This document shows, in pieces, positions 35,816 to 47,224 of a stretch of 64,000 nucleotides of DNA; the first letter of the stretch is position 1; each line of letters begins with the position of its first letter. The translations under genes and the position numbers were made by a program. A model generated the notes under the pieces. The model did not search any database. It was given only the letters and a program-made list of their open reading frames with translations, and was not told the origin of the DNA. Location: the NCBI RefSeq assembly GCF_016086655.4, contig NC_052132.2, positions 9,054,805 through 9,118,804 of the forward strand, read 5' to 3'. This stretch comes from Lepeophtheirus salmonis. Its lineage: Eukaryota; Arthropoda; Copepoda; Siphonostomatoida; Caligidae.

Positions 35816-37009
35816 CAATGTTGTTGATAAATAGTTATTTATGCAAACTGGGTTGAGAACCTCTCCTCTCTTCAGTCGCGTGGTAGCTTGCCTATCAGAT
35901 CTACCAGTTTGTATATGTTATATGTATATATATTAAAGAAGGCAACGGAGGGATAAATAATTATTTCATATATTGATTGTTAATTATTGTTTTTATCTAT
36001 GTTATATTTTCTTCTTAAGTGTTTTAAACCATATAACAACAAATTCTGTCAACTCTTATGATTTAATAATATTTTTAGAAGCATAAATGGCTAAATAATT
36101 AAAAACAAAAAATATATGAAAGTATAATAATCAGACTATGAGAAAAATAAATTATTGGCCGACTGATCAGCAGATCCAAACAGCGTAACAAATGTTTGAT
36201 TCCATATTCGTATTTCTGTACCATTAGACAAAGTGGTTCCGTATATGTACAATTTGTTCAGATTATGGTTCCGCATCCTGTATATCCGTACCGTATCAAA
36301 TTATTTATTACAAATCAAAGGTATTCCATTAATAAATATTCGAAAAGATTTCAAATAACAAGTCTAATAGTAAAATATAAAATCATATTTCTTGCATTAT
36401 CTTTGAATAATTATAGTTATAATTTGATAATAAATATAATTACTTTATAATAATTATCAACAAAATATCAATAAATAAAATTATTGGATATATATTTTCA
36501 AGACTATACTATGTTTTTATCCATTAATTAAAATATTTAAATGCCATCACACAAAATTAGTTTTTTTTTAAATTCTTCCTTTCAAAGAAACTTATGGAGT
36601 TGTGAAAAAATATGATAATGAAACTTGTCCAACCGCCTAGGAAAGGCAAATTGTTCTGTCGGACAGGTAAATAAAGTTTATATGCGGTCTGAACGAATAT
36701 TTTTTTTTTTCCAATTGTTGGAAACTAGGTATGTTTGGACATTTGACATTGTTGAATTATTCTATAATCAATGGATTTGGCTATATTTTTACAAATTTAC
36801 ATCAAAACCCTTTATTTCCTACACATTACTCTGATGCATATGTAAACACCAACTTTCAAACTGTTGGACTCATAACTTAGCAATATATATTTTTATTTTT
36901 CAAAAAATCAGTTAATTACATATTGGTAATTGTTATATCATTTTTATGGAGTATAACGAGGAGGATGTCAATTAATGGAAATGAGCAATTTAAATTTAGC
37001 CCAACTTTT
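35816..37009. other. AT-rich non-coding stretch
   Basis: The first part is probably the LINE 3' untranslated region (to about 35970). The rest is unassigned. Confidence 0.4.
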
Positions 37010-38572
37010 CGGCTCAAAGAAATAGTTATACAACATTTTCAGTTAATAAAGTACAGTTTTAAGGCCATACAAGAGGTCAAAGTTCATAACAAAATCAACT
37101 TCGTCTATATTTTTATTTTACCATGTGTAGTAGGGTGTCCCATTTGTAGGGTGACCTGTTAATTCGATCTTCTGTTCTATTATAACGAAAAAGATATGTT
37201 TCTAAATTTTTAGTCTTCAAAGGAGTTTTTGACCTAGATAGCTACTTGAAAATGACTTCTTTTACTAACATTCTCTATTTGTAAAGGAATTCAGAACTTT
37301 CAATTTTAAAGTTATGTTGTTAAATTTAAAAAGTTTCATTAGAGTTCGTTTACTTTAGTGATATATAAGAATATATTCCTTTTTCTTTATTTTGAACAAA
37401 AAAAATAATTGTAGCCCAACGAAATACTTCAGATGCTCAAACAATCAAAACCACATTACTGACTTCTAAATCAAATCAAGTAAGTATCAGAGATCATTCC
37501 TAAATTTTATATTATGCGAGTAAAGTAATAGAAATTACTGTTATGTGGAGTGCCATAAACAAATGTACACATAGTTGGGCTAAGGATAATGATGGAAAAT
37601 GTTTATGAAGTAAGAGAAGAAATACAAAAATAATATCGTAGAAAAATAATTCAATATTGCTGAAGGGTATCAAACTTCACTACAAATAGCATAACGAGTA
37701 TTTTAATATTCGTAATGTATATTTTGGATATTTTAGGATTGAGGTAACAATATATAAATTCATTAATTACGAGTGAAGATGTACAATGAACATATATATA
37801 TACGGTCAAAAACCTCATTTCATAAAAAAATATAATTAATTCTCCCTTTTTTAGTCTATACCTTTCTTTTAACAGAACCATATTTACCATTGGAAGTAAA
37901 TTGCTTCATATTAACAATTTCATAAAATAAAACACTTAGGGAAAGATACAAAATGCTTGATTTATTCCAGTTAATTTTTATTCATCCTTCAATTTCCAGG
38001 AGAAATATAACAATACCTAAGAAAAGTTACCCTTCATTACATTTTTAACTTGGTATGACGATCACCATCATGTACTTTTGAAATTGTATTTATTGATGCT
38101 CCCATTACTTTCTACTTCGTTGGGCTACATTTTGTTTTTCTTCAAAATGAAAAATAAGGATTATATTCTTATATATATCACTTGAGAAAATGAAATTTAA
38201 TAAAGCTTTAGAAATTCCACAATATAACTTTAAAATTCAAACTTCCAAAGTTATGCAACATAACATTAAAATTCAAACTTCTGAATCCCTTAACAAACAA
38301 ATAATGTTGTTAAAAAAAATTTGTTTTCAAATTGACTGTAAAAGTAAAAAAAAGGCCGTATAAAGATTGAAACTTTAGATACATAATTTTTTCGTTTAAA
38401 TACAACAGAAGATCGAATAATCAAGTTATCCTAAAAATTAAACACCCTAATACATACAGTAAAATAAATGTTTATAAGAAGTTGAACTTTTTTTGTAACC
38501 TTTGATCTTTTCACGACCTTAAAACTGTACTTTATAAACTTAAAATGTTACAAAGCTATTGCTTGAAGCATA
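37010..38572. mobile_element. Foldback-like element with long inverted arms (about 415 and 460 bp)
   Basis: Left arm 37010-37425 is, in reverse complement, collinear with right arm 38114-38572 over its whole length. Shared words include GTTGGGCTAC (inner end), TCTTATATATCACT/GATATATAAGA-type text, ACAGAAGATCGAAT, CACCCTA...ACA, and CCTTAAAACTGTACTTTAT near the outer end. Divergence is roughly a quarter of positions plus small indels. The arms enclose about 690 bp of AT-rich DNA with no recognised protein. A third, partial copy of the inner half of the arm starts at 63745 and runs off the window. Long arms without a coding centre resemble foldback or non-autonomous DNA elements. Target-site duplications were not resolved. 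Confidence 0.7.
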
Positions 38573-39228
38573 AAAAGGCTTTAAGGATCACAATATTCAA
38601 AGTATTTTCCAATTAATTTTGCAACTGTATATATGAATTAAATTTAAAATAATACTCGTATGAATATAAAACAATGATATTTTTTTTCTTAAAATAATAT
38701 AAAATATGTAACCTTGAGCGTAAAAAATATTACAATTTCACTTTTATAACAAATTTATAAGTAATATATATTATTTTTTGGGAATTTAGGAAATCAAATG
38801 ACCACTCATCCATTTGATAAGGTTGTATGTGTTATATAAAATAAATGTTACAACTGCATTTTTGTGGCTACTTTTATAAAAATATTAAAAAAATGATTTA
38901 ATAAATCAAAAGGAAAAATAAAGGAACATCGATTAAAAATTGCAAAAAAAACAAACATTATCAAGTGAAATAAATAATGATATTATAATCTGAACTAATG
39001 TTTTAAGAGCATACTAAGAAATATTGGTGATAAATGTTAATTTAAGGGAATAAGAAGCTTTCTCACGAATATTTGAGTGTATTTAATTAACAAAGGGTTT
39101 AGTACTGGGAGTTCCATTGAAATCCAAAGACTTACTGATTCAATAATTAATAAATGTTGGGTGATATAAATAAATTCAAATTTCGATATATTAAAACATA
39201 AACAATCAATTACAAAAAAAAAAAAAAA
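38573..39228. other. AT-rich non-coding stretch ending in an 18-bp A-run
   Basis: Unassigned. The A-run at 39214-39231 abuts the start of the next element. Confidence 0.4.
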
Positions 39229-39845
39229 AAACTAAGCTCTTTAGTTTTCGTACAAGTCGAGAAAATGACACTTGAACGTGATGGAAAAATTTCCATTCAC
39301 TAACTTCAAGCAGTTGGACTGTGAAAAAGGCAAAACTGGACACAGAGGATTTAAAAAAAACAGCCAAGGTCAATGCCCTAAAGTTCATGAGGGCCCATGT
39401 AAGATATATAGGGATTTTACTCCGTACTACCAAGAAAACTTTTAAAGAAGTGGGCGGAAAGAGCCCTATCATGGTGGAGAGGCCACTTTTGACATCAGGA
39501 ATGGAAGAAATCCAACTCCTCCGTTGCAAGACTCGTTACAATGAGTCATTTGAGAACTCTTATTTGGCACTTTTGACCCGCCTAAAGACCTGATGTGAAA
39601 CATTTGACTACACCTTTATGGTACGTGTTGAGGGTAAGGCCTGCAGTGTAGGCCATACAAACACCAAGTACCTCAATAATAGTGCGAAAATATTATAAAG
39701 GACTAAATCTGCAGCAGGTAGAAGGCTTTCCGCTGCCACCTGGGAACCACAATTGCCACAAAGGGCAGCTACATTAATTTTTAAGACAGCTCAGACCCAA
39801 TTCTATTTATAGTATTAATTTTGTTGAAATTATATTCTTCATAAA
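39229..39845 (+). mobile_element. Internally deleted Tc1/mariner derivative (MITE-like), copy B
   Basis: The 5' terminal block TAAGCTCTTTAG with GTCGAGAAAATGACACTTG is followed by KLDTEDLKKTAKVNALKFMR (second helix-turn-helix), VGGKSPIMVERPLL and EEIQLLRCKTRYNESFEN. The catalytic region is absent, and the text passes to KACSVGHTNTKYLNNS and, after frameshifts, AFRCHLGTTIATKGSYINF with a stop at 39782-39784. The 60 bp after the stop match those of copy A at 2.3-3.0 kb. The stretch across the deletion (CACTTT...CCC...AAAC...TTTGACT) also aligns with copy A, which shows a common deleted ancestor. The first helix-turn-helix is lost here. Confidence 0.8.
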
Positions 39846-40837
39846 GAAACTATATCTTGTTGAATTTAAAAATTCAAAGTTTTCAGATTTTAATGGACCA
39901 CCATGATAGTTTATAAAATTCGTATAATAAATTATCATTTTTGGGGAAGTTATTTAAAAGTTCTTCTTAATTAGCTTTATGAAAGATGTACAATTAAGCA
40001 TGCCAATCATAATTATCAATTATAACTACCAAATACTTTTATCAATATATAAATATTAGTTTTTTCCTTAATTGATTAAGATGGGTGATTATTAACTCAG
40101 TCAAAAAAAATAATTTATGTGCACTTATCTACGTAAGAGCCATAAGAATATTTAATCATTTGTATAATCTTAAGACTATATATAGTCAATTAGAAAATGA
40201 TAAATTGTACAATGCAATATTTTTAAAGTATGAACTAAACTATATAGTATAGTATCTCATTTGGAACAATTAAAAAAAATTTAGAAAGTCTAAAGGTAAA
40301 ACTGCCAAATTTTATTTTATTATAAAAGCTTTCTATTTGCGTTATGCTTCATGTTCATTTTTAGTGTATGTTATGAGTGAATAAAATATAATTAAATAAT
40401 TTTTTTAATAGTGAGCGCTCTGAAGACTAAAGTACTCATCATTCATCTCAACACATTATTATTTTTTTCTCAAATTCTTCTTATTATTTTTTCATTCTCA
40501 AGGAAAGAACACTTTATATTAATTGCCATAAGTGTTTTGCTATTGAGGAATTACTTGTGAGTTTGCTCATGAAGAATGGAGTGTAATACTGACAATTTCT
40601 CAGAAAATTATTTCCTAAATTATTAATAAATGTTTCATTTTAGCCAGTACCTACTAACTCTGGGAAACGCTTCCTTCTAAACTAAGGAAATGAAAAAAAA
40701 AATGTAAGACTTCTATATCCTGTATAACACTAAATAATAGATATGTTATGATTGATAAAAATAATTGTAAATCTTAAGAATTTTTTGTCTGGCGCGAGTT
40801 TTTTTATATTTAACTATCTAAAGAGTAATTTTCATTT
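39846..40837. other. AT-rich non-coding stretch
   Basis: Nothing recognisable. Confidence 0.4.
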
Positions 40838-40935
40838 TCCAAACACACCAAACTGCAAAGGCTAGGGGGTTGAAGGAGGGCAACATGGAGACTGACAAGA
40901 AGTCAGCCATGTTGTTGCTACATAAGTTTTGTTAT
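40838..40935 (-). pseudogene. Short Tc1/mariner transposase fragment
   Basis: On the minus strand MADFLSVSMLPSFNPLAFAV (with WCVW next) follows the pattern FW..SMWPPSSPDLNPLDFAVW, with Asp replaced in both positions. Only this block is recognisable. The same stretch resembles the fragment at 21.8-22.0 kb. Confidence 0.4.
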
Positions 40936-41224
40936 TCTTGTCGTTACAAGGATGTAATTGACTTTTTCATATTGTAGGTAGGTAGTCCTTATAATGATAC
41001 CCTTGTTCTCTTCAGCCTTCTTGGCACTCACACTGGAGTAGAGGGGATAGAACGAGTGCAGCCTCTTATATTATTGTTCCTACATTTTTGCACTTGGAAT
41101 TTTAAAAAAATCAATTGTCGTTTGGTTGCATAATGAAACATCGTTATTAAAAATAACGTGCATAAAATATTTATGAAATGCCTCAGAATGTTTTAGGGTC
41201 CCCACTTTGTAAGTATACAGTGAA

Positions 41225-41670
41225 TATGCTCTTGAATGACGGGGAGTAACTTTGAAGATTTGTAAGGAAGTTAAAAGTGTAATTCCTTGTTAGTCGGAGT
41301 AGAAGTGAAGATATATATATATTAGAGTAATATCTGCCTTGATAAATAAGGAGTTGGTTTTATGCTTATTAACTTCCCTACTAGCTATTTGTATGCTAAC
41401 TTCATGACTAGATGGCATATACATGCAAAAATTATCGATTGCCCACAGCAAAAAACATTTCCCTGAAAATTTAACATCGTATCTATTAATTGACTCAACA
41501 CAATAGCTTTATAAAACTAATGGAGATCCCAATATCTGTCATTCGAACTCAGCCATTTTTATCTACGGTAATGACATCTAAGCTCTTCTCTTCCTAACCA
41601 ATCTTCAAATTGTCATGTTTTCCATAATGTTAAATTTGCATATATTGCGTTTCTTTTTTGTTGGCATCAC
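41225..41670 (-). repeat. Interspersed repeat family 'R1', copy 10 (inverted, with an insertion)
   Basis: Minus-strand reading: GCCAACAAAAAAGAAACGCA, CATGACAATTTGAAGATTGG, GGAAGAGAAGAGCTTAGATG, then about 150 bp unique DNA, then TAGTCATGAAGTTAGCATAC, ATTACTCTAATATATA and CTTCACTTCTACTCCGACTA. Head and middle parts match the family in order. Confidence 0.6.
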
Positions 41671-43362
41671 AAAAGTGTTTACAATTTACAACTCTATTGA
41701 TCACTCAAAAGTAATTTTACACTCTGATATGATTTGGTAATTTGGTTATTCAAAAACTCTATGCTTTTTAAAAATGCTCTACTACCATCCCACACTTTCT
41801 TTAAATTATATAAGACATGCTTTAAATTCTAACGCATTCCTGTAAAAAGATAAATCTCTTGGGTGTAATATACAACATTTTAATGGGTAAAAAATGGACA
41901 GATATTTAAAATATATAAATAAAGTTATGTTTTGTAGGGATATATATTTTTATAAATATGTATGAATATATATATGGTTTGCTATGCATCTATTAATTTC
42001 ATAAAATGCACTTCTTTATATAATATTTATGAAGATTGAGATTTAAACTTATTATATATTCATGGTTGTTGGAATGCATATTCCTTCTCGTAAACAATAG
42101 TCTAATTATATAATTTTACAATTCTTTGATAAATTATGATAGCTGAGCTAGCGGTATGTATTTCTTGATTCATTGTATTTTGTCAGTCTTTAGTCCTATG
42201 AGGTCTAAATTATTTTCTGGAAAATTAAAAAAATAAGAATTAATATGCTTTAAGTACAAATATTTATTCCTTATAGTGTAAATTGGTTAAAATTAAAATA
42301 AAAAAACAAATTCATTCACTTTTTACTAAAATTGATAAAATGTGTACCAATTAATGAATTGTTAAAAAAATCTTTTTTTAATGGCATAATTACGTACCAA
42401 TTAGTAGCTCAGCCTAAAAACTTAAGTAAGTAATTACATATTTTTATAATTTTTGGTTCTTCATTATTTAACTAGAAGTGCAGTAATTAGACAAATTAGT
42501 GGAGTAAGATGAACCTGAGATTTACTGCTATTCTTTGGAATGTAAACAATGATGAAAAATGCTAAGTAGCTCTTTTTTATTTTAAATAATTGAGTGAGCA
42601 ATAACATATGATATAGTACACTACTACTCAGTCGTAAAACTTTCATCATACAAGTTATTCCTGCTAATATTTTTTTGAAATACAACAAAAAAATTTTTTT
42701 TTTTTTTTGGGGATTTACATTGTAGAATATTAGTATTAGACCTGATGAAAAAAAAAAAAGTCGAATGACGTCATCATGGAACTAATTTTATTATGACTGA
42801 TGTGCATACTGAACTGGACGGCACTGTGGTCTTCAGTTCTGAATAAAGACCGTCACAAGACTAAGTGGATCCATTTGTATAAATAATAAGTATTGGACAA
42901 TACATCATTTATTTTTCTGATAAATGGCTTTATTAATATGTATCTCATGTTGAATACGTACGATCGGTATATTTTCATTAACAATGTAATAAAAAGAGAA
43001 TAATTAGATAATTAATATTTTTGATGAAAAAATAACTAGACTTTTCATGACATTAAATTATTCAGCATCAATGTAAATATTTTCATCCCTTTGTACTGAG
43101 CGTTAAATGAAATCTGAAGAAGATAATATTTTGATAAATCGAGACAAGGCCTTAACAAAGATCAATTTGTGAACAAATTAAAAAAAATATCATTCTTCCC
43201 CTTGAGGTATTGGAAATGATATGCCAAGAGCATAATAGTAGAGAAACGTAGGAAGGCCCTAAAAAGGGGTCCACTTATTAAGAAAATTGTCATTTAATTT
43301 GTGAAATTAACATTGTTTCTTCTAAGGTAACTGTAGAGAATATTGCTTCCATTGACTCTTCC
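41671..43362. other. AT-rich non-coding stretch with a GTCC/AGTC-type repeat
   Basis: A diverged piece at about 42755-42870 (GTCGAATGACGTCATCATGG, CTGAACTGGACGGCACTG, AAGACCGTCACAAGAC) is similar in words to the repeats at 22.6 and 59.6 kb. A 16-bp T-run lies at about 42692-42709. No gene. Confidence 0.35.
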
Positions 43363-43600
43363 TTAGCGAATATAATTAAAAAAATTATAGCACTCTTGGT
43401 GTTCAAAAGGAAGACAGAAAAAAAGGACACATCGACCATGGCATGGTAAGTAAAATATACCACAACTAAATCCTGATCTTATTTTACAACCTAGGGCAAG
43501 GTCCGGTTCGGTTTTAAAAAGATCTTCTTCAACTTCCGGTCTCTCCCTACAGAAATAACAAACTCCAAATAAGCTTTCCAAAAATTAATTTTAAAATTAC
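43363..43600 (-). pseudogene. LINE fragment, C-terminal zinc-binding end (minus strand)
   Basis: Minus-strand frames read GVCYFCRERPEVEEDLF, comparable to VCSFCRDRVESSFYLF in the element at 35.5 kb. They continue in the next frame with VVVYFTYHAMVDV, then CLPFEHQECYNFF, comparable to the region after the Cys motif there. It lies head-to-head with an RT fragment on the plus strand. Confidence 0.4.
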
Positions 43601-43739
43601 AGCAGAAATTGCCAATTTATTCGTACTGTGGGGATTGTTGAGATAAAGTTGAAAGAAAAAATGTCGAGTAAGCATCCAAAAGATTCAATAAATTGCTCCC
43701 GAAAGACCGATCAACTACCTTAATCAAGAAAATCATCAC

Positions 43740-44365
43740 TGACCCATAGATAATTTTGAAGCTCTTTCAAAAGCACTTGCAAAAGCTTGTGGGGGTGAAA
43801 GAGCTAATTTTTCTTGTTCTAAGTTAGTGGAATATTCTATCTTCTCGAAAATACTATATCAAAATAAATCAAAATCCTTTGAAGGTTGGAAACGCTTTTG
43901 GTGCAGATGAACTTGCTAGGAAGATTTCCATCCAGTGTGTAGATGAGGTTGTTCCCTATTTAGTTGAAATGAGGAACTCTAAGGAAATTGGCAGGAAGCT
44001 TCCACAATCCATAAAAAGAAGCAGAATAGTTATGATGCCTAAGAAAGAGATGGCTACTGATATCAAAAATTGGAGACCAATCACGGTGTTCAATGAAAGC
44101 TATCACATTCTTTGCCTGTTCTTGCCAGTAAAATAGAAGAACTTTGAACTCCAAGATTGGCATAGAATGTAAAGGCTTTTTAAAGGGGAGGAAGATTTGA
44201 GAAATTTAAAGAAAAGAACAGTCTGCTGTTAAAATTTGACGTAAAAGGGAACTTTTCATTAAATTACAGCTGTGGGCTTCAGCAGAGCATTTGATTTTGT
44301 CAACACAGTCATATCTTGAAAGTAATATCATAATGTTGATGGTCTCGATACTTACCCAGCCAATC
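43740..44365 (+). pseudogene. LINE fragment, N-terminal reverse-transcriptase region (plus strand)
   Basis: RSRIVMMPKKEMATDIKNWR followed by PITVFNESYHIL (about 44019-44112) is the conserved start of LINE reverse transcriptase (IPK-G-D-x-x-NWRPI-x-LLN-x-YKI). ECKGFLKGRK and, after frameshifts, VGFSRAFDFVN near 44272-44305 give the following fingers and motif A. The piece upstream (EALSKALAKACGGERANF) would be the linker. It belongs to the same general clade as the elements at 34 and 54-56 kb. Confidence 0.7.
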
Positions 44366-45229
44366 ACTTGGTATTTTAATTTAGTGAATTCCGTTCTTGT
44401 AATTTTGATGTCCAGGATGCACCACGTTATTTAAAGTAAATTGTAGAAAATGTGGAAAAAAAATTGAAAAAATCGAGACCCACAGTTTTTAACGCACTTT
44501 TTTCACTAATTTGACTAATTGGTAAACATTTTTATAAAATAAATTAAAAAATGCATACAAAAATAATGAATTTTATTTTTTCTACAGCAATTATAAAGGA
44601 AATTGTATATGTTAATGTAAATTATCACACAAAAAAAGTTTGATTAATTTTAGATGACTGTTTGAAAAGTTATTTATGCACGAATTAAATGGATTTTATT
44701 TCATTTACTGTAGTAGTTTACGGTATAATAATCACACTTAGTCAACAATGGAATGTTTTTACTTATGTTACAATTTGCATAATAAATAGAAAACAATACC
44801 ATATAAGTTGATGTATTGATAAAAAGTATGTGTTATGACACCCATATTAAAACTTGCTTCATCTTAACTATAATTTAAGGTGTTAAGAAAAATAGACAAT
44901 GTTTTTTTTCTCCCCATAAAAGGCCAAGTATTCTCAGATTCAACTCATATTTTTTTAAATTATATAATATTATTAAGCTGTTTTTACATTCATATTTTTA
45001 ATCTCCATACAATATTCATGCCTACTTATAACAAATATACATATATAAACTTAGATTTTTAAAGATAGAACTAAAAGTTGGATTACTAAGTGTTTATTGA
45101 TAAATTTGATGATAGTACATATCTGATTATATAAAAGCCTTTGCACTTTTAATTACCTTAAGATCTAAGAATTGTTTAAAATATAACTGTATGTAAAGAT
45201 AAAAGAACCCTTAACATGGGTATTACAAA
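44366..45229. other. AT-rich non-coding stretch
   Basis: Nothing recognisable. Confidence 0.4.
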
Positions 45230-45299
45230 AATTTCCCGAGGAAGATTGCACTGGAGACAATTGCAACCGAGGAAAATTGGCCGATAGAAAAATGGCACG
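45230..45299 (-). repeat. Degenerate 15-16-bp tandem repeat (CAATTTTCC type)
   Basis: On the minus strand about four units follow one another: CCATTTTTCTATCGG, CCAATTTTCCTCGGTTG, CAATTGTCTCCAGTG, CAATCTTCCTCGGG. The same core recurs at 46441-46520 and 60254-60330. Confidence 0.6.
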
Positions 45300-45729
45300 T
45301 ATGTTTTAAAACTTCATAATGAATAGTATAATAATATTAAATAATAAATTGGCTTAATATTATTCATGACAAATATTTGTGTGTTCCATCTCCTCAGGGA
45401 GTACCTTCAAGTGGGAGTAATATTATCGTAAAACAATTTCCTAGTATTTTTTTAAATTTAATCCAAATTTTCTAAAAAATGGATCGAGAATTTTAATAAA
45501 GAGGGCGGGGGGTAAATAGCTTAGGGTCTCTCTTAATATATAGTTGAATACTGTCCCTCTTCGAACTTTCTAGTGTCCCGTCGTTAGTGTAGGATTGTTA
45601 AAAAACCACTGCCAATTAATACAATACCTCCAAGAAGCCCCTCAAATAACAAAAAATTGTTTAAGTCTTTAGTTTGCAAGACTGACCATTTTTTTTTCTG
45701 TGTTTTTACGCCATTTAACTCATTTTTCT

Positions 45730-45800
45730 TATAAAGGTTACATTATTTACAAATAAAATTCTTTTAATGTTAATTTAATTGGTTAGATGCTGTTATTAAA
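45730..45800 (+). repeat. Dispersed repeat block c, diverged copy
   Basis: TATAAAGGTTACATTATT and AATTTAATTGGTTAGATGCTG align with 10385-10470 and 25285-25395. Confidence 0.4.
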
Positions 45801-46440
45801 TTAATTTTATCTAAGCTAGAATCTTTTGGTGAAATACATATTTATAAAATATATTTTTTTCTTTAGGAATCACCTGGGCACCAACGTACATCCACTAAGT
45901 TCAAGATAATAACTTCTCCTAAGCACGTTGTCCATGAGCTACGATAATTCCATTGCAAATAACATTATTTGTATTTCAATAGTCATGACAGTATTTTTTT
46001 TCCTTTAATTTTTTAATGGGTATACTCAATAATAAATTACTCTTCTTTTTTTTTTTTGGAAAGGTTAGAGTATAAAATTGATTTCTATAGAAAATAATTT
46101 ATCTAATCCTTTGATTAGGGGTATCCCAAGGGCTTGGAACTATTTTTTGATATAAGATGGGTTCTTTGGATATATGTGATGCTTTGATGGTAGTTTTTAA
46201 CTATCTTATCCTACCACTGGGACACGTGCCAATCCGATGATGAACAGTTATCAACCATATTTGAAGAGGCCGTAAACTTTTTTATACCCCCCTCCTCCTT
46301 TTTTATAACAATAAGTTTACTCATTGTTGAAAGTACGCCCTTAGGGGATGGAAAAAACAAACATGTTTAAATATTTTTCGTAATTAATATGAACCAAATT
46401 TATAATGTATTATTATTCATATGGAAGTTTGAAAAAAATA

Positions 46441-46520
46441 CGGGTAATTTTCTCCCATGCAATTTCCCTCCGTATCAATTTTCAGAGCGACCTTTCACTG
46501 GCAATTTTCCTAATGTCTGT
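46441..46520 (+). repeat. Degenerate 15-16-bp tandem repeat (CAATTTTCC type)
   Basis: Units with the cores TAATTTTC, CAATTTCC, CAATTTTC and CAATTTTCC, spaced irregularly at about 15-26 bp. Related to 45.2 and 60.3 kb. Confidence 0.5.
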
Positions 46521-47176
46521 TTTTGCACAGTCAAAAAAATGCCATGGTAACTCTGAATGGTAAAAAAATTCATAGATACAGCTATAATGCCGCTTTAATA
46601 GACTAGCTGCAAGCCAGTGGCGCTGGATCTGTAAAAAATACTACCCCTTCCCCCACTTTTGAGAAATTTGTATATTAATAGTAACAAAAAAATCCGTCAA
46701 GCCTTCGTTAAAAACCTCTAGTCAAAATTATCTCAAATCTAGAGGGAACCCTTAATATTGTTATCATTAAATAATTTTTTATACGCTTGAAAATGTATTC
46801 CGGGACCGCCGTTACAAGAAACTATCACATGAATGAATTAAACATTACCCTTTCTACGTATTTAACAAGGATATATAAAAGTATTACTTCGATATAAAAA
46901 CCAATAATTTTTATATTGATTATTCATTTTTTGAAATTTTTGCTTGAAACGTATAACACTGTTGATTAAATTTTTTTTTTTGTATCTATAGTATTTTTTT
47001 TTGGTAATGGAAAATAATAGTAAATTCATATTTGTAATTTTTGCTGTTTTTGTTTTAGAAAAAATTGGATTAGTCATAAATAAAAAATATAGCTATTCCT
47101 TAACTTGTTGAATGATCTCCAATTTAAAAAATATTTAAAATAAAAAGGTGAATGTAGTTGCAACAGAGTAGTAGTA

Positions 47177-47224
47177 CAAAGTGCTGAGTGGAGAAAGTAT
47201 GAAATGGACAAAGTGTTGAATTGA
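47177..47224 (+). repeat. Three 16-bp tandem units (CAAAGTGyTGArTkGA type)
   Basis: CAAAGTGCTGAGTGGA, GAAAGTATGAAATGGA and CAAAGTGTTGAATTGA are exactly 16 bp each. Their reverse complement (with ACACTTTG) resembles the GACACTTCGCCG unit at 33.9 kb. Confidence 0.6.

Noticed and set aside
45864..45939. Terminal exon after a strong acceptor (TTTTTTTCTTTAG), 24 codons ESPGHQRTSTKFK... to a stop
   Set aside because: Too short, no upstream partner found, and chance polypyrimidine-AG sites are frequent in this DNA.
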